Shown one piece after another: positions 35,577-43,282 of a DNA stretch of 64,000 bases. Below the pieces are notes generated by a model. The model was not told the DNA's origin and did no database searches. It saw nothing but the letters and a program-made list of their open reading frames with translations. The stretch is from positions 5,839,156-5,903,155 of the forward strand of contig NZ_CP054919.1 in NCBI RefSeq assembly GCF_013364235.1, given 5' to 3'. This DNA comes from Kitasatospora sp. NA04385. GTDB taxonomy: Bacteria; Actinomycetota; Actinomycetes; Streptomycetales; Streptomycetaceae. Within the stretch, counting starts at the first letter, position 1. Every line of letters begins with the position of its first letter. Position numbers and translations under genes: made by a program.

Positions 35577-36752
35577 TCAGCCCGCGATGGCCTTGGCCCA
35601 GTTGTCCGTCAGGACCTTCTTGGCCGCGTCGACCTGCTCCGAGCTGGGGAAGTCGGTGAACGGCTTCTCGACGGCGGGCAGCTTGGCCGCGGCGGTGGCG
35701 TCCAGGGTGCCGTCCGTCTTCATCGCGTCGAACAGCGCCGGGGTGGCGTAACCGCCGAGGAAGCCGTTCTGGCCCTCGGCCGAGTACAGGTACTCCATCC
35801 ACAGGCGGGCGGCCGCCGGGTGCGGGGCGTCCTTGTTGATGGCCTGGTTGTAGTACTGGGCGTAGGAGCCGTCGGAGGGGACGGCGACCTGCCAGTCGAT
35901 GCCCTTGCCCTTGAACTCGTCGGTGTAGCCCGCGTTCAGGTACGACCAGTCGATCGAGATCGGGGTCTCGCCCTTCTCGATGGTGGCCGGGGTGGACTCG
36001 ACCGGGTTGAAGTTGCCGGACTGCTTCAGCTTGGCGAAGAAGTCGATGCCGGGCTGGATGTCGTCCAGCGAGCCGCCGTTGGCCAGCGCGGCCGCGTACA
36101 CGCCGCCGAACGCCGAACCGGACTTGGTCGGGTTGCCGTTCAGCGCGACCTGGCCCTTGTACTCGGGCTTGAGCAGGTCGGCGAAGGTCTTCGGGCAGAC
36201 GGCGACCTTCTTGGCGTCGCAGCCGATCGAGACGTAGCCGCCGTAGTCGTTGACCCGCAGGCCGCCCGCGTCCTTCATGGACGCGGGGATCTTGTCGAAG
36301 GAGGCCACCTTGTACGGGGCGAGCAGGCCCTCCTTGGCGGCGGAGAGCGCGAACGCCGAACCCAGGTCGAGGGTGTCGGGGGCGCGGTCCTGGCCCTTGC
36401 GGGACTTGACCGCGTTGATCTCGTCCTGGCTGGAGCCGTCCGGGTTCTCGTCCTCGATCTCGATGCCGTACTTCGCCTTGAAGTCGTCCATCAGCTTGCC
36501 GTAGTTGGCCCAGTCGCGCGGGAGGGTGATGACGTGCAGCTTGCCCTCCTTCTTCGCGGCGGCCACCAGGCCGTCCAGGCCGCCGAAGTCGGCCAGCGAG
36601 GTCGCGGTCTTCGCGTTCACCGTGCCGCCGCCGGCCTTGGCGGCCTCACCGGACGAGGCGGACGAGCCGGCGGAGCCGCAGGCGGAGAGGGAGAGCGCGG
36701 CAGCGGTCAGCACGGCCGCGAGGGCGGCGGCGCGGTGGCGGTGCACGGTCAC
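35577..36752 (-). CDS. Substrate-binding lipoprotein, putative aminophosphonate receptor
   Basis: A 391-aa lipoprotein with signal and lipobox (LSLSACGS). The fold is of the iron/thiamine/phosphonate binding-protein type: AAKKEGKLHVITLPRDWANY near the N-terminus, then DDFKAKYGIEIE and PISIDWSYLN. Start GTG 36752 has AGGAG at 8 bases. It is the first gene of the importer operon, and two overlapping operator copies lie upstream. Specificity is inferred from the shared operator and could instead be another aminated anion. Confidence 0.8.
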   Translation of the reverse strand: MTVHRHRAAALAAVLTAAALSLSACGSAGSSASSGEAAKAGGGTVNAKTATSLADFGGLDGLVAAAKKEGKLHVITLPRDWANYGKLMDDFKAKYGIEIEDENPDGSSQDEINAVKSRKGQDRAPDTLDLGSAFALSAAKEGLLAPYKVASFDKIPASMKDAGGLRVNDYGGYVSIGCDAKKVAVCPKTFADLLKPEYKGQVALNGNPTKSGSAFGGVYAAALANGGSLDDIQPGIDFFAKLKQSGNFNPVESTPATIEKGETPISIDWSYLNAGYTDEFKGKGIDWQVAVPSDGSYAQYYNQAINKDAPHPAAARLWMEYLYSAEGQNGFLGGYATPALFDAMKTDGTLDATAAAKLPAVEKPFTDFPSSEQVDAAKKVLTDNWAKAIAG

Positions 36753-36817
36753 GGGAGGGTCTCCTGGAGGAAGTGGAACGGCAGAGATCACAGGCGTGTT
36801 CGGGGTGCGGCGCGGCC

Positions 36818-36847
36818 GGTTGTCCGGCCAAGTTGGCCAGCCAACTT
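36818..36847. promoter_or_regulatory. Operator site 2 (double) between importer and gntR
   Basis: AAGTTGGCCAGCCAACTT (36830-36847) is a perfect palindrome with 7-base arms around CCAG. A second, looser copy, GGTTGTCCGGCCAAGTT (36818-36834), overlaps it with 13-bp offset and matches 14 of 17 positions of the 42469 site. Located 66 bases upstream of the binding-protein start and about 195 bases before the divergent GntR gene. Likely binding site for GntR. Confidence 0.75.
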
Positions 36848-37041
36848 CCGGCACCAGGAGCAAGTACGCCCGAGAGCGGTGACGGGAAGGTGAACGGACG
36901 GCCCAAGGCGGGGGTCGGCTGCGGGAACGGTCGCGCCCGGGTCCGGAGCCCCCGTCGGCAGCGGCTACAGTCGGCGGTGTACGCGCGGTCACGCGCAGCA
37001 CACAGCCCAATCTCCTGACCAGCCAAGGGAACTCGACGCAC

Positions 37042-37809
37042 GTGGCACTCGACCAGGACCGCGCCGCCGGCTCGCTCTACCGCAAGGTGGCCGCCGACCT
37101 GCGCGAAGCCATCACCTCCGGCTCGTTCGGCGAGGCCGGGCGGCTGCCGGCGGAGGGCGCCCTCGCCGAGCAGTACGGCGTCTCCCGCGGCACCGTCCGC
37201 CAGGCGCTCGCCATGCTGCGCGCCGACGGACTGGTCACCTCCCGCCGCGGCACCCGCCGGGTCGTCCTCGGCAGCGCCCGCGTCCAGTCCTTCTCCGAGC
37301 TGCTCTCCTTCACCCACTGGGCCCGCTCGATGGGCGAGGAGCCCGGCGGCCGGCTCGAATCGCTGATCCGCCGCCCCGCCGACGCCGCCGAACGCGAGCA
37401 GCTGCGCCTGGAACCCGGCACCGAGGTCTACGTGACGCTGCGGCTGCGCACCCTCTCCGGCACCCCCGTGATGGTCGAGCGCACCGTCTACCCGCCCCGG
37501 GTCGGCGAGTTGGTCGCCCAGCTGCCGCCCGACGTGGTCTCGCACACCGAACCCCTGCGCGAGCACGGCATCCTGTTCACCGACGCCGACCACACCATCG
37601 ACGTGGTCGCCGCCAACGCCGACGACGCCCGCCTGCTCTCCTGCCGCCGCGGCAGCCCCCTGCTGCGCGAGAAGCGCCGCACCACCGACCCCACCGGCAC
37701 CCCCGTCGAGTGGTCCCAGGACCGCTACCTGCCCGGCACCGTCGCCTTCTCCATCCACAACTCGCTGGCCTCCTCGGCCCTCTCCCGGCACGCCCGCGAC
37801 GAGGACTGA
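37042..37809 (+). CDS. GntR/HutC-family regulator of the phosphonate regulon
   Basis: A 255-aa repressor-type protein. The winged-helix GntR domain (about residues 10-75) contains GRLPAEGALAEQYGVSRGTV and RQALAMLRADGLVTSRRGTR. A UTRA ligand domain (about 95-245) follows, with LEPGTEVYVTLRLR and VEWSQDRYLPG. GTG 37042 has AAGGGA upstream. It is divergent from the ABC importer, the typical layout for a HutC-type regulator of uptake genes (PhnR-like). Its likely operator occurs before three phosphonate-related units, so it is probably the regulon controller. Ligand unknown, perhaps the imported phosphonate or a product. Confidence 0.85.
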   Translation: MALDQDRAAGSLYRKVAADLREAITSGSFGEAGRLPAEGALAEQYGVSRGTVRQALAMLRADGLVTSRRGTRRVVLGSARVQSFSELLSFTHWARSMGEEPGGRLESLIRRPADAAEREQLRLEPGTEVYVTLRLRTLSGTPVMVERTVYPPRVGELVAQLPPDVVSHTEPLREHGILFTDADHTIDVVAANADDARLLSCRRGSPLLREKRRTTDPTGTPVEWSQDRYLPGTVAFSIHNSLASSALSRHARDED

Positions 37810-37867
37810 CGGCTGTCACGGGAGGGGGCCGGTGCCGCCGGGGCCGTCCGGCGGCGACAATCGCCGG

Positions 37868-38275
37868 ATGAGTGACATCACGCGGATCGACCCGGCGGAA
37901 CTCCACCCCACCTCCGGCTACGCGCACATCACCGTGGTGGAGGCCGGGCGCACCGCCCACCTGGCCGGGCAGTGCCCGCTGGACGCGGAGGAGAAGCTGG
38001 TCGGCGCGGGAGACCTCGACGCCCAGATCGACCAGGTGGTGGCCAACGCGATGACGGCGCTGGCCGCGATCGGCGCCGGGCCCGAGCGGGTGGTGCGGTC
38101 GGTGATCTACGTGGTCGACGACCGCAGCGCGGTGCTCTCCGCCGCCTGGGACCGGCTGACCGCCTCCCCGCTCGGCCCGGCCTTCCGCACCGCCTCCACC
38201 CTGATCGGCGTCGCCGCCCTCGGCTACACCGGCCAACTGGTCGAGATCGACCTGACGGCGGCGCTGCCGGGCTGA
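37868..38275 (+). CDS. RidA-family enamine/imine deaminase-like protein
   Basis: A 135-aa YjgF/RidA-type protein. Family segments are HITVVEAGRTAHLAGQCPLDAEEKLVG, DLDAQIDQVVANAMTALAAIGAGPERVVRSVIYVVD and a C-terminal LVEIDLTA. RidA proteins hydrolyse reactive enamines and imines; such intermediates arise from PLP and flavin amine oxidation, so help to the nearby amine-oxidising enzymes is possible but unproven. ATG 37868 follows GACAAT by 6 bases. It starts 58 bases after gntR and overlaps a convergent small gene by 52 bases. Confidence 0.8.
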   Translation: MSDITRIDPAELHPTSGYAHITVVEAGRTAHLAGQCPLDAEEKLVGAGDLDAQIDQVVANAMTALAAIGAGPERVVRSVIYVVDDRSAVLSAAWDRLTASPLGPAFRTASTLIGVAALGYTGQLVEIDLTAALPG

Positions 38276-38475
38276 CTCCGCGTCAGCACCACGTCCGTCC
38301 AGCGCTGCAGTTGGGCGAGCAGGGGGCAGAGCCGACGGATGCCGCCCGGCACGGCGGACAGCAGCAGGACGGCGGGCAAGCAGGCCGCCGTCACCATGAC
38401 GACCGGCAGCAGGGCCAGCGCGACGATGGCCGGGCGCTGGCAGACCGCCAGGGCCCGGATCACTCCGGTGAACAT
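38224..38475 (-). CDS. Possible small membrane protein
   Basis: An 83-aa frame from ATG 38475 with AAAGG at 7 bases. Residues about 15-43 are a hydrophobic span (AIVALALLPVVMVTAACLPAVLLL), then a basic Arg-rich segment. Its last 52 bases are antisense to the end of the ridA-like gene, which lowers confidence. It is divergent from the large regulator at 38592. No recognised family. Confidence 0.4.
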   Translation of the reverse strand: MFTGVIRALAVCQRPAIVALALLPVVMVTAACLPAVLLLSAVPGGIRRLCPLLAQLQRWTDVVLTRSQPGSAAVRSISTSWPV

Positions 38476-38591
38476 CAATGTGCCTTTCACTGCGGCGGGT
38501 TGAGGGTTTCTCCTACCCTTCATGACAGGCCGTTGGTTGCACCAGGCGCAACGGATTGCCAGTTTCCGGCAACGGCCGGAAGGGTGCTTCC

Positions 38592-40865
38592 GTGACGCTG
38601 GAGCCGTTGGGCGCGGAGCCCGAGGTGGCGGCTTTCACCGCCTTCCTGGGGCAGCTGTTCCAGGCCATGGAACTCTCGCTCACCCGCTATGCCGCCCGCT
38701 GCAACCGCGACAAGGGGAGCGTTTCCCGTTATCTGAGCGGGGCCCGGATCGCTCCCAAGGACTTCGTCGACGAACTGCTCCGGCAAGTCGCCGAGACCAC
38801 CGGGCAGTCGGTCTCCCCGGACGTCCAGGAGCACGCCCACCGGCTGAGGATGGGGGCGTTGCGGGTGCGCAACGCTTCCCGGCACGAGGTCGAGGAGCTC
38901 CGGGAGCGGCTCGGGGCGGCCGAACGCGAACTCCAGCTCGCAGGCGTCAGGGAGCGGGCCCTGCTGCGTTCCCTGGAGGCCACCGAGGCGCAGGCCACGC
39001 AGGCCGAACAGCGCTACCGCCAACTGGAGGCCGATCGGGCCACCGCTCGTTACGAGGCCGCCCCCGCAGAGCTGGAACGCTGGTCGGAGACTGCCGAGAC
39101 CGAATCTGCACGCGAGGAACTGCGTTCCCTGAAAACCGAGTTGGACCTGTTGCGAGCCGAACTCGTCCGAACCAGGGAGCTCCGCCACGATGCCGAGGAG
39201 CAGTGTCTGCGCCTGGAGGCCCGGCTGCTCGCTGCCGAAGCCGCTCTGGCCGCCCAGAAGGCCCGCCACGAAAGGGAGTTCACCTACCGGGGGGAGCTGG
39301 AGTCGCCGGGCGCGGTCCTCACGGGAGAGTTCGGCCGCAAGGTCGGCACCACGACGGACCTGGAGACCACCGCGGCTGAACTGTGCGAGGTGTTCGTACC
39401 GGGCTGGGCCGACGAGGCCACGGTCGACGTGCGGGCGGCCTTCATCGACGGCGACCCGCCCGAGGGCTGGACGCCGGACTCGGGCATGCTCTGGAGGCTC
39501 GGTGCGACGGCGGCGCTCGGCGACCGCACGGTGCGGGGCGCGGTGGCGGTGCCGCGCCTCCTCGCGGAGCGGGTCCTGGGCGAAGGACGGCCGGTACTGG
39601 AAACGTTCCCGGACCGGCCGGCGGGCAGCGAACCCGATTCTTCGGCGGTGGCGCTGCCGCTGTCCGTCAGGGGCGAGGTGTTCGGTGTGCTTCGACTGGT
39701 GCGGCTGAACGGTCGCACCCCCTACGGCCGGGCCGACGCGGAGTTGCTGTCCGTGCTGGCGGAGCGTGGAGCGCTGCTCCTGGACGTTGCCAGGATGCAC
39801 ATGGCGGAGGTCAGGCTGGCGAGGGCGCTCCAGCGATCGATGATCCCGGACCTCGTACCGGACCTGCCCGGGGTGCGGCTCGCGCACCGGTTCCGGCCCG
39901 GCCGGCAACGGGCCGGTGCCGGGGGCGACTGGTTCGACGCCGTTCCCCTGCGTGGCAACCGGGTGGCGCTGGTGGTCGGGGACGTGATGGGGCAGGGTCT
40001 GCACGCGGCCCAGGCGATGAGCCGGCTGCGCGCCGGAGTGCAGGCGTTCACCCTGCTGGAGGTGCCGCCGGGGCAGTTGCTGCGCCACCTGGACAACCTG
40101 GCCCAGCGGTTGGGCAGCGACCATCTGGCCACGTGCGTGTACGCGGTCTACGACCCGATCGAGCGCATGTGCGAAATCGCTTCGGCGGGCCACCTGCCGC
40201 CTGTGCTGCTGCACCACGACGGGAGGTCCGAGGAGATCGCGCTTCCGACCAATGCTCCGATCGGCGTGGGCGGCATACCGTTCACCTCCCGCACCATCGA
40301 GGTGCCCAAGGGCTCCTCGATGGTGCTGTGCACCGACAACCGGGTCGACTTGGCCGCCATCTGCCGGGAGGCGGTGGAGCCGGGCTGGAGCCCCGACCGG
40401 ATCTGTGCGGCGGTGGAGCTGAGGGTGGCGGACCAGCGGGACGATCTCGCAGTACTGGTGGCCGGGTTCGACGGCATCCCCCAGGCGAAGGTGGCCCACC
40501 ACACCCTCGCGCCGCGGGCGCGGGAGGTGTCGCGCATCCGGCGGTTGGTGCGGGAGCAGTTCACGGCGTGGGGCCTGGAGGCCGTTGCCGACATCGCCGA
40601 AGTGCTGGTGGGCGAACTGGTCACCGATGCCGTTGCGGTGGCGCAGGGCCCGGTCGGACTGAGGGTGCTGTGGACCGACCGCCTACTGGTGGAGGTCACC
40701 GACGACCACCGTGAACTGCCCGTCCTGGAAACGGTGGATCCGTTCGAGGAAGAGGGGGCCGGTCGGGGCCTGCTGCTCGTCAGCAGGCTCGCCGACCGGT
40801 GGGGAACCGAGCGCCGGACGGACGGCCGTACGGTCTGGTTCGAACTGCGGATCCGGGGCACCTAG
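38592..40865 (+). CDS. HTH-GAF-PP2C-ATPase signalling protein (SpoIIE/RsbW type)
   Basis: A 757-aa cytoplasmic protein. Residues about 15-75 form an XRE-like helix-turn-helix (YAARCNRDKGSVSRYLSGARI). Residues 95-230 are a Glu/Arg-rich coiled coil, about 240-400 a GAF-like region, about 420-610 a SpoIIE-type PP2C phosphatase (GGDWFDAV, GDVMGQG, RDDLAVLV), and the end an RsbW-like ATPase. Joining phosphatase and kinase-type domains is common in Streptomyces anti-sigma control. Two oddities: TDG becomes TDN (CTDNRVD), and the ATPase N-box reads ELVTDAV, with Asp for the Mg-binding Asn, so kinase activity may be lost. GTG 38592 follows GGAAGGG. Confidence 0.85.
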   Translation: MTLEPLGAEPEVAAFTAFLGQLFQAMELSLTRYAARCNRDKGSVSRYLSGARIAPKDFVDELLRQVAETTGQSVSPDVQEHAHRLRMGALRVRNASRHEVEELRERLGAAERELQLAGVRERALLRSLEATEAQATQAEQRYRQLEADRATARYEAAPAELERWSETAETESAREELRSLKTELDLLRAELVRTRELRHDAEEQCLRLEARLLAAEAALAAQKARHEREFTYRGELESPGAVLTGEFGRKVGTTTDLETTAAELCEVFVPGWADEATVDVRAAFIDGDPPEGWTPDSGMLWRLGATAALGDRTVRGAVAVPRLLAERVLGEGRPVLETFPDRPAGSEPDSSAVALPLSVRGEVFGVLRLVRLNGRTPYGRADAELLSVLAERGALLLDVARMHMAEVRLARALQRSMIPDLVPDLPGVRLAHRFRPGRQRAGAGGDWFDAVPLRGNRVALVVGDVMGQGLHAAQAMSRLRAGVQAFTLLEVPPGQLLRHLDNLAQRLGSDHLATCVYAVYDPIERMCEIASAGHLPPVLLHHDGRSEEIALPTNAPIGVGGIPFTSRTIEVPKGSSMVLCTDNRVDLAAICREAVEPGWSPDRICAAVELRVADQRDDLAVLVAGFDGIPQAKVAHHTLAPRAREVSRIRRLVREQFTAWGLEAVADIAEVLVGELVTDAVAVAQGPVGLRVLWTDRLLVEVTDDHRELPVLETVDPFEEEGAGRGLLLVSRLADRWGTERRTDGRTVWFELRIRGT

Positions 40866-42445
40866 CGCATCGACTTCAGCAGCAGCGGCCGGAATTCGGC
40901 GAAGGCGGGGATCTCGGCGGCCGGGTCCTTGGCGGCCTCGTCCCAGCGGCGGACGGCGACGGCGTCGGCGCCGAAGGGGTGGGCGGCGAAGGCGGCGGCC
41001 TCGTCCGGGGTCATCGGGCCGCCCTGGAGCGCCAGGGTGTGGACGGAGGCGGGGGAGAGCAGGTCGAGGTAGCCGGGCTCGGTGGCGCACAGGTAGCGCT
41101 TGGCGTCGACGTGCAGGCGGACCGGTTCGGTGACGGCGGGCGGGAAGTGCGGGGCGAGCCGGGCGGCGGCGGTCGCGCCGTGGCGGTTGTCGGTGCCGGC
41201 CATCAACTCCAGCCCGCTGCCCCGGAAGTGGCCGATGTCGTGCAGCAGGGCGGCGGCCACCAGCGCGGGCGGGGCGCCGGCGGCGCGGGCCAGGACGGCG
41301 GCCTGGAGCATGTGCGCGGCCAGGGTGACGGCCTCGCCGAGGTACTCGTCGGCGCCCTCGCCCTCGAACAGGGCCTCCAGTTCGTCCAGGGCGGCGGTGT
41401 TCCGGCGCAGCACGGCGAGGGTGGAGGAGAGCGCGTCGAGGTCGGCGTAGCAGCCCTGGAGGTGGCGGTGGCCGGTGCCGGGTTCGAAGGCGGTGCGGGC
41501 GTGCAGCAGGCGGGTGTTGTCGAAGAGCAGGCAGTCGCCGGGGGCCAGCCGGAAGTCCAGCCGCAGCTCCGGGCGCAGGGTGATCGCGGCGAAGCGGCGG
41601 TACGCGGCGTAGAAGGCGTCCGGTCCGGCGGGGGCCGGCACGGACAGCGCGGCGGTGTCGGTGGAGCGGTTGTTGAACCGCACCTCGCGGATCGCGCCGC
41701 GCGGGTCCAGCCCGATCAGCGGCTTCTCGGCGGACAGTTCGGCGCCCCGGTCGCGGTAGCGGAACGGCACCGGCGTGCGGGTGAGCAGCTCGAACGCGGC
41801 CGGGTCCTCGTCCCGCAGCAGCGCGGCGGCGCGGAAGCCGTCGACCAGCCCGGAGTCGCCGCCCTCGGCGTCGTTGCGCAGGCAGTGCAGCAGTTGCAGG
41901 GTGGGCACCGGGTCCCGGTACGGGTTGTCGGTGTGCGGGGCGATGGCCCGGTCGGTGAAGGCCAGGTTCGCCGGGTCGGGCTCCACCCGGACGTCGAACA
42001 GCTCGCCGTAGTTGGTCTCCCGGACGTACCCGAAGCTCCGGGCCACGGCCAGCACCCGCCCCTCCTCGGCCGGGACGCCGCGCAGCAGCGCGAAGCCGCA
42101 GCAGCGGACGGCGGCCAGCACCGCGATCCGCTCCTCCGGGTCGGCCAGGTAGGCGGCCCAGTCGGCCTCGGGCAGGCCGCGGGCGAAGTCGGCGGCCTCC
42201 CACAGCCGCTTGGCGGGCTCGGTGCGCTCGTCGGGCCCGGCGGGCGCGTCCCACCCGGCCGGGTAGTGCGAGCGGTGGCCGTCGGACCAGCGCACCGTCA
42301 GACCGGTGGCGTCCTCGACCGCCTCGACGGCGGCCAGGCCCTCCGGCAGGTCGCCGATCTGGAACAGCTTCTGCCCGCCGCGCGGGTCGCGGCACTCGGC
42401 GCAGGGGCAGTTGTCGCGCAGCCAGTACGGGTTCGGCACGGACAT
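40862..42445 (-). CDS. Fusion of a TmpA-like 2-oxoglutarate oxygenase and a PhnZ/TmpB-like HD oxygenase
   Basis: A 527-aa two-enzyme fusion. Residues 1-75 are the Cys-containing domain of gamma-butyrobetaine hydroxylases (WLRDNCPCAECRD). Residues 90-345 are a TauD-type Fe(II)/2-oxoglutarate oxygenase with H171xD173 and distal H315. Residues 355-527 are an HD-domain oxygenase with Y368xxE371, H378, H402-D403, H422, H445, K449 and D502. Their spacing follows PhnZ (Y24, E27, H34, H58-D59, H80, H104, K108, D161, from memory). Separate TmpA and TmpB hydroxylate C1 of trimethylaminoethylphosphonate, then cleave the C-P bond to glycine betaine and phosphate; PhnY/PhnZ do likewise for aminoethylphosphonate. 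ATG 42445 has GGAGG at 7 bases. An operator lies 24 bases upstream. Confidence 0.85.
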   Translation of the reverse strand: MSVPNPYWLRDNCPCAECRDPRGGQKLFQIGDLPEGLAAVEAVEDATGLTVRWSDGHRSHYPAGWDAPAGPDERTEPAKRLWEAADFARGLPEADWAAYLADPEERIAVLAAVRCCGFALLRGVPAEEGRVLAVARSFGYVRETNYGELFDVRVEPDPANLAFTDRAIAPHTDNPYRDPVPTLQLLHCLRNDAEGGDSGLVDGFRAAALLRDEDPAAFELLTRTPVPFRYRDRGAELSAEKPLIGLDPRGAIREVRFNNRSTDTAALSVPAPAGPDAFYAAYRRFAAITLRPELRLDFRLAPGDCLLFDNTRLLHARTAFEPGTGHRHLQGCYADLDALSSTLAVLRRNTAALDELEALFEGEGADEYLGEAVTLAAHMLQAAVLARAAGAPPALVAAALLHDIGHFRGSGLELMAGTDNRHGATAAARLAPHFPPAVTEPVRLHVDAKRYLCATEPGYLDLLSPASVHTLALQGGPMTPDEAAAFAAHPFGADAVAVRRWDEAAKDPAAEIPAFAEFRPLLLKSMR

Positions 42446-42468
42446 CGGGCGGCCTCCAGTCACACGGA

Positions 42469-42486
42469 AAGTTGTCCAGCCAACTT
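42469..42486. promoter_or_regulatory. Operator site 3, before the oxygenase fusion
   Basis: AAGTTGTCCAGCCAACTT differs from the palindrome at 36830 at one base in 18. It lies 24 bases upstream of the fusion-gene ATG, a position where a bound repressor would block transcription. The divergent gene at 42596 starts 110 bases away. Confidence 0.75.
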
Positions 42487-42595
42487 CGCGGACTGCTCAG
42501 CCAAGACCGCCCGGGCGTCCACGCGCCGCCCGCCCGGTGAACGGCGGGCCACCGGCGGCCGAACCCTGTCACCGGGGGCGGCTACCCTGCCCGGC

Positions 42596-43282
42596 ATGAC
42601 GCTCGACCTCCCCCGCGACCTGCCCGCCGCCCTCGCCGACCGCACCGCCGCCTGGCGGCTGATCGCCGAGGTCGCCGCCTTCTGGGGCACCCCGCTGGGC
42701 CCCGGCGACGGCCGCACCGACGCCGAACTCGACGCGGCCGAAGCCCGGCTGGGCCTGCGCCTGCCCGCCGCGCTGCGCGAGGCCCACCGGCTGCTCGGCA
42801 ACCGCCCCGACCTCACCGGCAACCACGACACCCTGCTGCCGCCCGAGGAGCTGTACGTCGACCGGGAGCACCTGGTCTACCGGGTGGAGAACCAGGGCTG
42901 CGCCTACTGGGGCGTCCCGCTCGCCGCCCTCGGCCGGGCCGACCCGCCGACCGTCGCCTGGCCGAACCTCGCCCCGCCCACCGTGCCGGAGCCCGAACCG
43001 TGGACGGCCCGCCTCTCCGTCGAGATCCTGGCCGTCGTCCTCACCGAGCCGCTGTTCGACGAGGACGCGCACGTGGACGCGGGCGAGGCCGACCCGGCCG
43101 AGCTGGTCGGCTGGACCGAACTGCCGCGCCTGTACGAGGCCGGGATCGACACCCGCTTCTTCGCCCGCCCGGACGCCCTGCTGGCCGTGCAGGGCGACTC
43201 CTGGCTGGCCCTGCGGGCGGTGAGCCGGGAGGCGCTGGAGGCGCTGTGCGGGCAGATCCAGGTCTCCTGGCTCAGGAGCTGA
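42596..43282 (+). CDS. SMI1/KNR4 (SUKH)-like protein
   Basis: A 228-aa soluble protein. TDAELDAAEARLGLRLPAALREAHRLLGNRPDL near residues 38-72 fits the start of the SMI1/KNR4 fold, with LLPPEELY and a later YWGVPL, GDSWLAL and final helix. SUKH proteins are often immunity or regulatory proteins; no toxin gene is nearby. TACCCT lies 7 bases before ATG 42596, a leaderless layout. It overlaps the convergent aminotransferase gene by 11 bases. Confidence 0.65.
   Translation: MTLDLPRDLPAALADRTAAWRLIAEVAAFWGTPLGPGDGRTDAELDAAEARLGLRLPAALREAHRLLGNRPDLTGNHDTLLPPEELYVDREHLVYRVENQGCAYWGVPLAALGRADPPTVAWPNLAPPTVPEPEPWTARLSVEILAVVLTEPLFDEDAHVDAGEADPAELVGWTELPRLYEAGIDTRFFARPDALLAVQGDSWLALRAVSREALEALCGQIQVSWLRS

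Noticed and set aside
42596..43282. SUKH-type immunity gene implying a toxin system
   Set aside because: The fold match is weak and no toxin or secretion gene lies nearby; kept only as an SMI1/KNR4-like protein.
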